Positions 8,501-18,371 of a stretch of DNA of 44,414 nt are shown here, one piece after another. A program made the translations under genes and the position numbers. The stretch's first letter is position 1; every line of letters starts with the position of its first letter. This DNA is from RPRB01 sp035501615. GTDB taxonomy: Bacteria; Myxococcota; Myxococcia; Myxococcales; Myxococcaceae. The notes under the pieces are model-generated. The model saw nothing but the letters and a program-made list of their open reading frames with translations. It was not told the DNA's origin and made no database searches. The DNA lies in the NCBI GenBank assembly GCA_035501615.1, contig DATJVY010000030.1:1-44414 (forward strand), written 5' to 3'.

Positions 8501-8876
8501 CGACGTTGAGCCGCAGGGTCCGGTCCGCTGCCACGTCGATCCCCGCGCGGCTGAACGGGCGATAGGTCTCCTTCTCGAACCGCAGGGTGTAGCTCCCCGG
8601 CGGCAGCTGCGGGATGCGGTAGAGGCCGGTGGAGTCGGTGACCACCACCTGCTCGCCCTGCAACTGCGGCGAGGTGGCGGTGACCACCACGTCGGCCACC
8701 GGAGCGCGCGTGCTCGCGTCCACCACGTTTCCGGTGAGCACCGAGGTGCTCGCCTGCGCCAGGGCTGCCGGACTGGCCAGCACCGCGCCGGCGACCGCGC
8801 CGGCGATCAAGAGCGGACTGAGTCGTCGGATCCGGCGCGCGGCCGCAGCGCGGCGACGGAGCGTGAGTCGTTCCAA
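5526..8876 (-). CDS. TonB-dependent receptor (Oar-like), copy 1
   Basis: The 1116-residue product has an N-terminal signal region ending near ASPAALAQA, then a carboxypeptidase-regulatory-like domain (about 46-130: LTGNVVDASTRAPVADVVV, GLYRIPQLPPGSYTLRFEKE). A plug domain follows (about 140-270, with SYLIDGLAVNDP and PEYGRTLGGALSATTKSGGNEFHGS) and then a long 22-strand-type barrel ending in SLRFTF, whose final Phe is the usual outer-membrane assembly signal. It is an outer-membrane receptor/transporter; the substrate is unknown. The start is TTG with GAGGAGGGG just upstream. The lipoprotein gene follows at once. The protein is closely similar to the product of 10588-13842, and both genes carry the same upstream element. 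Confidence 0.92.
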   Translation of the reverse strand: MERLTLRRRAAAARRIRRLSPLLIAGAVAGAVLASPAALAQASTSVLTGNVVDASTRAPVADVVVTATSPQLQGEQVVVTDSTGLYRIPQLPPGSYTLRFEKETYRPFSRAGIDVAADRTLRLNVELLPEVAGIETVTVVGTPPVVDVGSSTVGTTINSDFVRNLAVSRPNGLGGANRSFDSLASTAPNAANDLYGVAISGSQSPENSYLIDGLAVNDPAYGVNGSPLTVEFIDEVNVITGGYMPEYGRTLGGALSATTKSGGNEFHGSIFGTWTPGSLTGAPGPLTITGGTPAILTSRTLDQVYDLGATLGGYFIKDKLWFFAGFQWASQRYSYNRTYQKAEVDSSGNFVNDPVTGQPVYNPIEGGESRRFGTERTINFIGKLTYLISQDHRLSVSINGTPTTGGGDGNYPLRVPGVLQARNPVNPGLYAGGGFNVFNLVTHDDSYNLTGELNSSFLEKKLLLDVRVGWHHQLDEGIPADGSEFNTGQDGKIAGTPGLITSTADLQNIATLEPDVPKAVKQACSGPFANTECGFLGYVVGGPGFIERLKLDSYQLRAAVTGLVTGLGHHVLKAGFDGAISYYEHTKAYTGKAAWQYLQGNSTPDGQPAINEARRYGYLTGPDQAVTLDSITAKSKSTIWGFFVQDSWSILDKVTLNVGVRYDTLALAGDDGITRIALSDQLSPRIGVVWDPTQQGRSKIYANYGRYYENIPLDIADRELSIEPQIYGYSNTDCDPVGIGGLARCDAAKRLTSGLRPNRKWRQTSADQVPVDPDLKSAANDEIVAGAEYEILANARLGLNYTYRNLVRTVEDMSNDEANTYFIGNPGQGIADTFPKAQRTYHAVTASFVKTFADLWQAQVSYTWSRLTGNYDGLYRPEDGQLDPNLNSTFDLKSLLLNQDGNLSGDITHTIKMYLAKEFVLAPTFSVTAGASFNAASGPPINYLGAQVTYGPGQAYILERGAGGRLPWVTAFDARLSFNFRISKDSTLSASVEGFNLFNSQRAITVDQNYTFDNVGPIINARNGTVPSPYGSVVQVGPSYDPNLTWDQNVAAGNAVVLTPGNGSLPKPKFIGGAASQVLLPTPNQTVGFVNTNTNWGKPTNYQPVRSFRFSLRFTF

Positions 8877-8934
8877 GTGGCACCCCTCCTCGGACTGCGG
8901 GATGCCGTGGAGGATCCAGCTGCACGCCGGTCCG

Positions 8935-8958
8935 GGTCAGGATTGCGGCTGAACCAAC
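8935..8958 (-). promoter_or_regulatory. Shared 24-bp upstream element, receptor copy 1
   Basis: On the minus strand this reads GTTGGTTCAGCCGCAA then TCCTGACC. It matches the element at 13901-13924 at 21 of 24 positions and lies the same distance (58 bases) from the receptor start codon. It is probably a promoter or regulator site common to the two receptor operons. Confidence 0.6.
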
Positions 8959-9000
8959 CCGACCTGTGGTCCGTCCGTACCAGTCGCTTCGCGGGAGCGA

Positions 9001-9020
9001 GGCTCCGCTTCGCCGGAGCC
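9001..9020. other. Small inverted repeat in divergent receptor/LuxR promoter region
   Basis: GGCTCCG and CGGAGCC form perfect 7-bp arms around a six-base loop containing TTCG. It sits about 100 bases upstream of the LuxR start and 125 bases upstream of the receptor start. It could be an operator or an RNA hairpin; nothing more can be said. Confidence 0.35.
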
Positions 9021-9124
9021 TGCAGCCAGGCGCCCGGAGCGTGCGGCGAAAGACGGCAACGCAGGGTCAATGCCCGTTGTCACAGTGGGTGAGGGGGTCG
9101 TACCTACGGAAGAACGACGACCGC

Positions 9125-9838
9125 ATGTCATTGACCGCTGCTCCCCAACTGCTGTCGGAGATCGCCGCACTTGCCATCCGCGCTCACGACAGAGCCGAGT
9201 TCCGCTCCGGAACCCTCGGCCTGCTCCAGGGCGCCATCCCGTTCGACGTCGCATTCGTCCAGAGCGGTGCCTCCACCGCTGGACCCGAGCCCGTCACCTG
9301 GGGCCTCCCGCCGCTCGCGGAGAGGCTCCTCGCCCGGCGGGCGGACACCGTCTGGAGCGAGCTGGCCGGCATCCGTGCCGCCGCGCTCGGCCTGGGCGGT
9401 GTCGTCGAGGCCTCGGGCCTGGTGAGCGCTGACTCGGAGCTGGGGCGCCTCCTGCGCACCGAGCGTCCGGTCCGCCACCTCGGCCTCGCCGCACTGGAGG
9501 AGGGACGCACCGCGCTGGTGGTGGGCAGGGCCAGCGAGCCCTTCGCCCGCCGAGATCTGGAATTGATCCGCCTCTGCCTGCCGGTGATCGGGCTGGGAGA
9601 TCGGCGGGCCAGCGAGGTCCAGGAGGCGCTCGGCGCGCGGCTGACCCCCCGCGAGCAGGAGATCTTCGACTACGTCAGCAGGGGCTACAACAACCGGGAG
9701 ATCGCAGGGGCGCTGGGGACCTCGCACTTCACCGTGCGGAACCAGCTCTGCCGCCTCTTCCGCAAGGTGGGCGTGAGCGGCCGGTCCGAGCTGGTGGGGC
9801 TCGCCGCGATGGCCACCCGGCGCGCCCGGACGGCCTGA
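9125..9838 (+). CDS. LuxR-type helix-turn-helix regulator
   Basis: The 237-residue product ends in a clear LuxR/GerE DNA-binding domain (about 170-232: LTPREQEIFDYVSRGYNNREIAGALGTSHFTVRNQLCRLFRKVGVSGRSELV). The first 160 residues look GAF-like but do not match an autoinducer domain or a phosphoreceiver, since I see no acidic pocket or Lys pattern of a response regulator. The ATG at 9125 is preferred; the open frame to 8966 is Arg-rich and unlike the family. The gene is divergent from receptor copy 1 and convergent with lipoprotein copy 2, so it is nested between the two cassettes. Control of one or both receptors is a reasonable guess, not shown. Confidence 0.85.
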   Translation: MSLTAAPQLLSEIAALAIRAHDRAEFRSGTLGLLQGAIPFDVAFVQSGASTAGPEPVTWGLPPLAERLLARRADTVWSELAGIRAAALGLGGVVEASGLVSADSELGRLLRTERPVRHLGLAALEEGRTALVVGRASEPFARRDLELIRLCLPVIGLGDRRASEVQEALGARLTPREQEIFDYVSRGYNNREIAGALGTSHFTVRNQLCRLFRKVGVSGRSELVGLAAMATRRARTA

Positions 9839-9857
9839 GCCCGCTGCCGAACCGCTG

Positions 9858-9888
9858 GCCCCGGGAGGAGCCCCCATCCTCCCGGGGC
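9858..9888. terminator. Bidirectional terminator candidate
   Basis: A 12-bp perfect stem (GCCCCGGGAGGA with TCCTCCCGGGGC) encloses a 7-base loop midway between the convergent stops of the LuxR gene (9838) and lipoprotein copy 2 (9899). The position is ideal for ending transcription from both sides. T-runs are not evident. Confidence 0.65.
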
Positions 9889-9898
9889 GCGGCACCCC

Positions 9899-10585
9899 TT
9901 ACTTCAGGCTCGGGTATGGCTTGTTGAAGAAGCACACCCCCGACGACCCGAGGTACGCGGTCACCGGCGCGGTCCAGGCGTCCTTGTGGCAGCCCTGGTC
10001 GAAGGTGCTGAAGATTCCCGAGCTGAACGGCTGCTTGAACGGATCGCAGTCGGCGTCGCTCTCGCAGGGTACCGCCGGCGAGAGCGCCTGCACCGTGTAG
10101 TCGGCAGTGCACGTGCCCGAGGTCAGGGTCACGTCGGCCTTGAACTCGGCGTTCTGGTACGCGGCGCTGCCCAGGGCCTCGAGGTTCGTGAGCGTGTAGG
10201 AGAGCAGCGTCGCCCCGGACCCGTCGCTCATCGTCGTCAGGCTGGCGACGTGGCAGAGGGCGTCGGAGTCGGCCTGGCGGCTGGTGAACTGCCCGGCGCC
10301 GATGAGGTTGGGCGGCAACGGGTCCACGGGCGGATCGGGGTAGGGCATGCTCACCGAGTGCGCCCGCACCTGGCTGTTGGCCAGGGTGTCGAAGACCCAG
10401 ACGTCGCTGGTCTCGTCCGGGTTCTGGGCATCGCAGCCGGCTGCCGCGGCGGCGGTCCGGGTGAGGTGCAGCACGTACCCACCCTGGGCGGAGGGCAGCA
10501 TCTGGCACTCGGGCTGGACCACCGAGCCGCATCCGGCGGCGAGGAGCAGCAGGAAGAACAGTGAGGTTCTCATGGTCGTGTGCAT
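9899..10585 (-). CDS. Receptor-associated lipoprotein, copy 2
   Basis: The 228-residue product has a lipoprotein signal (LFFLLLLAAGC, lipidated Cys19). It shares with copy 1 the SMPYPD segment, spaced Cys residues near the end (CESDADCDPF here, CEDDTICDPF in copy 1) and the C-terminal GVCFFNKPYPSLK. The ATG at 10585 lies two bases after the stop of the receptor gene; a second ATG at 10573 would give a shorter leader that still keeps the lipobox. No clear ribosome binding site is seen, so translation is probably coupled to the receptor. Function is unknown; a partner of the adjacent TonB-dependent receptor is inferred from the duplicated gene pair. Confidence 0.8.
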   Translation of the reverse strand: MHTTMRTSLFFLLLLAAGCGSVVQPECQMLPSAQGGYVLHLTRTAAAAAGCDAQNPDETSDVWVFDTLANSQVRAHSVSMPYPDPPVDPLPPNLIGAGQFTSRQADSDALCHVASLTTMSDGSGATLLSYTLTNLEALGSAAYQNAEFKADVTLTSGTCTADYTVQALSPAVPCESDADCDPFKQPFSSGIFSTFDQGCHKDAWTAPVTAYLGSSGVCFFNKPYPSLK

Positions 10586-10587
10586 GG

Positions 10588-13500
10588 CTAGAAGGTGAAC
10601 CGGAGGCTGAACCGGAACTGCCGCACCGGCTGGTAGTTGGTTGGCTTGCCCCAGGTGAGGCTGGTCACCTGGGAGGACAGGACGCCGTTCGGGTTGGGGA
10701 GGCCCACCCGGATGGCGGCGCCGGTGGCCGAGTTCGGATCCACGTGGGGCCTGGGCAGCGATCCGTTCCCCTGCCCGCAGCTCGAGGCGGCGGCGGTGGT
10801 GCAGATGCCCCCGTACTGGGTGGGCACCGTGCCCTGGGTCGCGCCGAGGATCGCCGAGACGAACCCGGCGGTGTAGTTCTCGTCCACCGAGATCGGCCGC
10901 TGGGAGTTGAAGATGTTGAACGCCTCCACCGACGCGCTGACGACGCTGTCCTTGCTCAGCCGGTAATTGACGTTCAGCCTGGCATCGAGCGACGTCACCC
11001 AGGGAAGCCGGCCGGCGCTCCCTCGCGCGAGGATGAAGGCCTGCCCTGCGCCGTAGATGGGGTGCGCGCCCAGCGCATTGATGGGCGGACCGGAGTTGGC
11101 GTTGAAGGACCCGCCCAGCGTCAGGCTGAAGACCGGGTTGATGACGAACTCCTTGGCCAGATACATCTTGATGTTGTGGGTGATGTCCCCGCTCAGCGGG
11201 CCGTCCTGGTTGAGGAGCAGCGTCCGCAGGTCGAAGGTGGAGTTGATGTTCGGATCGAGCTGCGGAGCGCCGAGCGCGTTCAGGCCCTGGGCGTTGTAGA
11301 GGCCGTCGTAGTTCCCGCGCAGCTGGGCCCAGGTGTAGCTGACCTGGGCCAGCCACAGGTCGGCGAAGTTCTTGCTGAAGAGGATGGTGACCGCGTCGTA
11401 GGTGCGCTTCGCGGAGGGGAACGAGTCGGCGATGCCGCTCCCCGGATTGCCGATGAAGTAGGTCTGCCCGTCGTTGTTCGACATGTCCTCCACCGTCCGC
11501 ACGAGGTTCCGGTGGGTGTAGGTGGCGCCGGCGCGGGCGTTGGGGATGAGCTCGTACTCGGCGCCGGCGACGATCTCGTCGTTGGCGGGCGACTTGAGGT
11601 CGGGGTCGACGTAGGAGGCGTATGGCGGGCCGGTCACGCCCCACTTGCGGTTGGGCGCCTGGGTGACGCCGTTGATGAGCGCCGAGCCGTCGAGCCGGGT
11701 GTTGGCGTCACATCCGGTGCGGCCGACCACCAGTGGGTTGCAGTCGTGCACGCCCTGGATGACACCCTGCGAGCTGCTGAGCGCGCGGTCGGAGATGTCG
11801 AGGGGGATGTACTCGTAGTAGCGCCCGTAGTTGGCGAAGATCTTCGAGCGACCCTGCTGCGTCGGATCCCACACCATCCCGACGCGCGGGCTGAGCTGAT
11901 CCGTGAGGGCGATGCGCGTCTGCCCGTCCTGCCCCTCCATGGTCAGCGCGTCGTAGCGGAGGCCGACGTTGAGGGTGACCTTGTCCATGATGCTCCAGCT
12001 GTCCTGGACGAACCCTCCGACGATCATCGACTTGGTCGACGTCTGGACCCGTGGCTTGTCGCTGATGGTGTCGGTGTCGACGATGGTGCCGAAGCGCCGG
12101 TAGTCGTAGACCGAGCCGGGAGGCCCGCCGAGGTCCTGTCCCGAGCGGTAGGCCACGCCTCCGGTATAGCTCTCGTCGTGGAAGTACTTGTTGATCTGCC
12201 CGTCGAACCCGGCCTTGAGCACGTGGTGGCCGAGGGCGTTGAGGAGGTAGGTCAGCGTCGCGCGGCCCTGGTAGCTGTCGAAGTTCAGGTACTCGATGAG
12301 CCCGCCCGGCCCGCCCGTCCCGTAGCGGACCACGTTGCAGGTCGCCCCCGGCTGGGTGCAGGCCGCCACCACCGTTGCGGGGACCGAGGTGTCCAGCTGA
12401 TAGATCGGTGTGGGCACTCCCGCTGGTGAGCGCACCGCGGGAACCCCGGCCAGGACCTTCGGATTGTCGATGTCGTCGAGCGTGCTCCCGTCGCCCGGCA
12501 GGTACGAGTCGCGCTGGAGGTGGACGCCCAGCTTCACGTCGAGGAGGAGCCGCTTCTCCATGAACGAGCTGTTCAGCTCGGCGGCGACATCCAGGGCGTT
12601 GAAGCTCGATTTCGTCCACCCGGCGTTGTAGGTGCCGAGGGTCAGCGCGTTGGAGTTGAAGGGCTGCCGGTTGTTGGATCGGTTCCGCAGCGCGACCCCG
12701 CCGTCTCCGCCTCCGGTGGTCGGCGTCCCGGTGACGGTCAGGCTCAGCCGGTGGTCCGAGCTGATGAGGTAGGTCAGCTTGCCGATGTAGTTCCAGCTCC
12801 GCTCGTCGCCGTTCCGGTTCTGGGTCGAGTTCGCGATGGGCTGGAACGTGCCGTTGAGCAGCACGTTGAACGACCGGCTGTAGATGTAGCGCTCGGCCGC
12901 CCACTGGAGGCCGGCGAAGAACCACAGCTTGTCCTTGATGACGTAGCCGCCGAGGGTGGCTCCGATGTCTCCGAAGTTCCCGATCGACCGCTTTCCCTGG
13001 ACCACCGGCGTCGCCCCGGGCACCACGCCGGGAGGACCGCTGAGGGTCCCGGGAGTGAAGGTGCCCCAGATCGAGCCGTGGAATTCGTTCCCTCCGGACT
13101 TGGTCACCGCGCTGATGGCGCCGCCGCTCGTTCTTCCGTACTCGGGCATGTAGCCGCCGCTGACGACGTTGATCTCGTCCATGAACTCGGCGGTGAGCGG
13201 CGTCCCCAGCGTGCCGAACCCGGGGTTGTTCACCGAGATGCCGTCGATCAGGTACAGGTTCTCGGGCGAGGTCGCGCCGTTGATGCCCACCCCGTAGTAG
13301 TCACCGTTGGCCTGGGGTGCGGTGGTGGCGAGCGAGTCGAAGGAGCGGTTTGCTCCACTCAGCCCTCCCGGCTGCGACACGGCGAGGTTGCGGACGAAGT
13401 CCTGGTTGATGGTGGTGCCGGTGGTGCTGGAGCCGATGTCGATGGTGGGCGGCGTGCCCACCACGGTCACCGTCTCGGTGCCAGCAGTCTCGGGGAGCAG

Positions 13501-13842
13501 CTCGATGTTCAGCCGCAACGTGCGATCCGCGGCGACGTCGATCCCCGCCCGGACGAAGGGCCGGTAGGTCTCCTTCTCGAAGCGCAGGGTGTACGTGCCC
13601 GGCGGCAGCTGCGGCACGCGGTAGAGGCCCGTGGCGTCGGTGACCACCACCTGCTCGCCTTGCAGCGAGGGCGAGGTCGCGGTCACCACCACGTCCGCCA
13701 CCGGTTGCTTGGTGGACGAGTCCACCACGTTTCCGATCAAGACCGAGGTACTGGCCTGCGCCAGTGCCGCGGATGGCAAGAGCCCGAGCAGCAGCGCACA
13801 CGCTCGGGCCCTTCGTGTCGTTCCCAGCTCGGCTCGCTTCAA
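10588..13842 (-). CDS. TonB-dependent receptor (Oar-like), copy 2
   Basis: The 1084-residue product has the same architecture as copy 1: a signal region ending LPSAALAQA, a carboxypeptidase-regulatory-like domain (IGNVVDSSTKQPVADVVV, GLYRVPQLPPGTYTLRFEKE), a plug (LYLIDGISVNNP, PEYGRTSGGAISAVTKSGGNEFHGS) and a barrel ending SLRFTF. The two proteins are near-identical in the N-terminal domain and plug and diverge in the predicted barrel loops, as expected if they now take different ligands. The start is TTG, with GAGGAGGG upstream, as in copy 1. A lipoprotein gene follows after two bases. The substrate is unknown. Confidence 0.92.
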   Translation of the reverse strand: MKRAELGTTRRARACALLLGLLPSAALAQASTSVLIGNVVDSSTKQPVADVVVTATSPSLQGEQVVVTDATGLYRVPQLPPGTYTLRFEKETYRPFVRAGIDVAADRTLRLNIELLPETAGTETVTVVGTPPTIDIGSSTTGTTINQDFVRNLAVSQPGGLSGANRSFDSLATTAPQANGDYYGVGINGATSPENLYLIDGISVNNPGFGTLGTPLTAEFMDEINVVSGGYMPEYGRTSGGAISAVTKSGGNEFHGSIWGTFTPGTLSGPPGVVPGATPVVQGKRSIGNFGDIGATLGGYVIKDKLWFFAGLQWAAERYIYSRSFNVLLNGTFQPIANSTQNRNGDERSWNYIGKLTYLISSDHRLSLTVTGTPTTGGGDGGVALRNRSNNRQPFNSNALTLGTYNAGWTKSSFNALDVAAELNSSFMEKRLLLDVKLGVHLQRDSYLPGDGSTLDDIDNPKVLAGVPAVRSPAGVPTPIYQLDTSVPATVVAACTQPGATCNVVRYGTGGPGGLIEYLNFDSYQGRATLTYLLNALGHHVLKAGFDGQINKYFHDESYTGGVAYRSGQDLGGPPGSVYDYRRFGTIVDTDTISDKPRVQTSTKSMIVGGFVQDSWSIMDKVTLNVGLRYDALTMEGQDGQTRIALTDQLSPRVGMVWDPTQQGRSKIFANYGRYYEYIPLDISDRALSSSQGVIQGVHDCNPLVVGRTGCDANTRLDGSALINGVTQAPNRKWGVTGPPYASYVDPDLKSPANDEIVAGAEYELIPNARAGATYTHRNLVRTVEDMSNNDGQTYFIGNPGSGIADSFPSAKRTYDAVTILFSKNFADLWLAQVSYTWAQLRGNYDGLYNAQGLNALGAPQLDPNINSTFDLRTLLLNQDGPLSGDITHNIKMYLAKEFVINPVFSLTLGGSFNANSGPPINALGAHPIYGAGQAFILARGSAGRLPWVTSLDARLNVNYRLSKDSVVSASVEAFNIFNSQRPISVDENYTAGFVSAILGATQGTVPTQYGGICTTAAASSCGQGNGSLPRPHVDPNSATGAAIRVGLPNPNGVLSSQVTSLTWGKPTNYQPVRQFRFSLRFTF

Positions 13843-13900
13843 GAGCAGCCCTCCTCACGACGTCAGTGCGAGGAGAACTGTCGGTGCGCGAGGGGGAAGC

Positions 13901-13924
13901 GGTCACGGTTGCAGCTGAACCAAC
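13901..13924 (-). promoter_or_regulatory. Shared 24-bp upstream element, receptor copy 2
   Basis: On the minus strand this reads GTTGGTTCAGCTGCAA then CCGTGACC. It matches the element at 8935-8958 at 21 of 24 positions and lies 58 bases before this receptor's TTG start, exactly as in copy 1. The flanks are much less alike. Confidence 0.6.
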
Positions 13925-13951
13925 GCCCCGATGGTCTCGTTGCACCACAGG

Positions 13952-13970
13952 TCCCGGCGTTCCGCCGGGA
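13952..13970 (-). terminator. Hairpin after glycogen phosphorylase gene
   Basis: TCCCGGCG and CGCCGGGA form perfect 8-bp arms around the loop TTC, 33 bases beyond the glgP stop on the minus strand. It could end glgP transcription before the receptor promoter. There is no T-run. Confidence 0.45.
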
Positions 13971-14002
13971 ATGGTGGGAACGCTGCGGCGAATCGTTGCG
14001 GG

Positions 14003-16504
<2,502 letters not shown>

Positions 16505-16584
16505 CGGCGAAGGGACTCTAGCGCCTCGGCCCGGCAGGTCCGGACGTTTCCTTTGCATGGCCTGCTGCGTCGCAGGCTGCCCGG

Positions 16585-17748
16585 TCAGTGCGCGGGCCGC
16601 GCCACGGTGGCCAGGGAGGGCGCGTCGAGGCTCGCGGCGACGGGAACGACCGCCTCGCGGAAGCGGGCGAGGAGCGTCGGCGGCACGGGCTCGCTCCGGG
16701 GGAACTTCTGGTTCAGCGGGTTCACGAAGGAGCCGTTGCGCTTCATCGCGAAGTGGAGGTGCGGGCCAGTGGTGCGGCCGGTGTTCCCCGAGTAGCCGAT
16801 GACCTGCTTCTGCGACACCCGTGCGCCGCCGTGGACGCCCGCCGCAAAGGAGGAGAGGTGGAGGTAGCAGGTCTCGAACCCGTTGCGGTGACGGATGCAG
16901 ACGCCGTTGCCGCCCGCGCCGGTGTCGCCGGCGAGGGTGATGGTGCCGTCGGCGACGGACCACACCGGCGTCCCGACGGCGGCCGCGTAGTCCACGCCCT
17001 GGTGGGCCTTGAGGTACTCGAGCACCGGGTGGAAGCGCATCCCGAAGCGGCTGGTGACGTGGGCGAACTTGAGCGGTGACTTGAGGAAGGCCTTCCGGGC
17101 CGAGGTTCCGTCCTCCTGGAAGTACGACCACTGACCGTCGGGGAGCTGCCAGCGAAAGACGCGCTTGGTGCCGACGGTCTCGCCCCGGTACTCGGCGGCG
17201 AGCACCTCGCCGTAGCGGAGGAGGCGGCCCCTGGTGAGGACCTTCTCCACCAGGCAGCGGACCCGGTCGCCCTTGCGGACGTCCACGTAGAAGTCGATGT
17301 CCCAGGCGAAGACGTCGGCCAGGGCCAGGGCGATGGTGGGGTCCTCGCGGGCGGCGAGCGCGGCGTCGTAGAGCGAGCTCGCGACCTCGAGCTCGACGCG
17401 CGTGACCTGGGTCTCGACCTCGATCTCTCGCTTGCTGGCGACGTAGCGCTCGCCGTCGCGTCGGACCTGCCACTCGTCGACCGGGCTCTGCCGGTAGTCG
17501 AAGTGGTCCAGCTCGCCATCGCGGAGGACGAGGCGGAGCTGGTCGCCCACCCGTGACCTCCGGAAGTCGAACACGCCCTGGAGCGCGGCGACGACGCGGT
17601 CGGTCTGCACCCCGTCGAGGCCGGCCGAGCGGAGCGCCGTGGCGAGCACCTGGTTCCGCTCGATGCGGCGGTTGAGGATTCGGACCTGGGGGCTCGAAGG
17701 TGCCGTGGCGAGCAGCACGGCGGCGAGGGCCGGGGCGAGGACGGTCAT
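16585..17748 (-). CDS. M23-family metallopeptidase (peptidoglycan endopeptidase-like)
   Basis: The 387-residue product has an N-terminal signal-like segment (LAPALAAVLLATAPSS). A central OapA/LysM-like module follows (about 25-225: LDGVQTDRVVAALQGVFDFRRSRVGDQLRLVL). The C-terminal Peptidase_M23 domain (about 232-338) shows the zinc ligands His249 and Asp253 (HQGVDY) and the HLHF motif (His330, His332), with a further His297. All key residues are present, so it should be an active cell-wall endopeptidase in the periplasm, resembling MepM/YebA. It lies 80 bases upstream of glgP on the same strand, and co-transcription is possible. There is no evidence of a functional link. Confidence 0.92.
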   Translation of the reverse strand: MTVLAPALAAVLLATAPSSPQVRILNRRIERNQVLATALRSAGLDGVQTDRVVAALQGVFDFRRSRVGDQLRLVLRDGELDHFDYRQSPVDEWQVRRDGERYVASKREIEVETQVTRVELEVASSLYDAALAAREDPTIALALADVFAWDIDFYVDVRKGDRVRCLVEKVLTRGRLLRYGEVLAAEYRGETVGTKRVFRWQLPDGQWSYFQEDGTSARKAFLKSPLKFAHVTSRFGMRFHPVLEYLKAHQGVDYAAAVGTPVWSVADGTITLAGDTGAGGNGVCIRHRNGFETCYLHLSSFAAGVHGGARVSQKQVIGYSGNTGRTTGPHLHFAMKRNGSFVNPLNQKFPRSEPVPPTLLARFREAVVPVAASLDAPSLATVARPAH

Positions 17749-17985
17749 CGGGACGGACGGATCAGCCTACCAGGCTCCCCGGGCCCGCCAAGGCGACATC
17801 GCCCCACGCGCCGCGAGCCCCGAGGACGTGCACGCGGGGGACCTGGTCCGGCGGACACCCGAGGAGCGGGCGGCCGGTTGGACCAAGGTCCCATGCGGGA
17901 GGCCTCGTCTCTCTCCTAGAGTCCTCCGCCTCTCTCAGGGACCCGTCGCCCCCTCCGAGGGCGGTCGCCCAGGAGGGAGTGGGTC

Positions 17986-18371
17986 ATGCGTGATGGTCCC
18001 GAGGCGCCCCCCGAGCACCCGCCGTCCGGTCCACCGGGTCAGGGGGGTCAGCCGGCGTGACCTCCTCCGTCTCACCCTCGGCGGCGCCGGGGGCCTCACC
18101 CTCGCGGGCCTCGTCGACGTCCCGGCGGCCCGCGCCGCGACCGCGTCGATGAAGCTCTCCGAGGTCAGCGAGTTCACGACCTCCTGCAACTTCTGCTCGT
18201 GCGGCTGCGGCATGGTCGCCACCGTTCGCGACGGCAAGCTGATCACCATGGAGGGGGACGTCGATCACCCGGCGAACCAGGGGTCGCTGTGCGTGAAGGG
18301 CATCTCGATGTTCGCGACCCACTCCTCGCCGAAGCGGCTGGGGACGCCGCGGTACCGTGCGCCGGGGGGTG
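17986..18371 (+). pseudogene. fdhA remnant: frameshifted, truncated formate dehydrogenase alpha subunit
   Basis: The stretch encodes only the start of a molybdopterin formate dehydrogenase. It has a twin-arginine signal (SRRDLLRLTLGGAGGLTLAG) and the 4Fe-4S site C-x2-C-x3-C-x27-C (CNFCSCGC, then SLCVKG), then stops matching after PRYRAPGG. The full subunit is usually 800-1000 residues. The ATG at 17986 has a good AGGAGG but reads out of frame with the Tat signal; removing one G from the six-G run at 18042-18047 joins both frames exactly. A longer in-frame reading from 17993 runs to 18517, with nonsense after about 18371. I read this as a pseudogene with a 1-base insertion and a large 3' deletion. 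Confidence 0.8.

Noticed and set aside
8935..8958. Conserved leader peptide ending LVQ-x-Q-x before both receptor genes
   Set aside because: Both elements can be read as the end of a frame with a stop, but there is no matching start codon or ribosome binding site, and the DNA similarity alone explains the shared residues.
7122..9092. 656-residue plus-strand frame opposite receptor copy 1
   Set aside because: Low-complexity Gly/Val/Arg/Asp content, typical of an antisense frame in very GC-rich genes, and no domain.
9899..11644. 581-residue open frame containing lipoprotein copy 2
   Set aside because: The first 350 residues are a shadow of the receptor barrel in another frame; the signal peptide begins at 10585.
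17986..18060. A separate 24-codon gene with a good ribosome binding site
   Set aside because: It is better explained as the frameshifted start of the fdhA remnant, because removal of one G joins it to the Tat signal.
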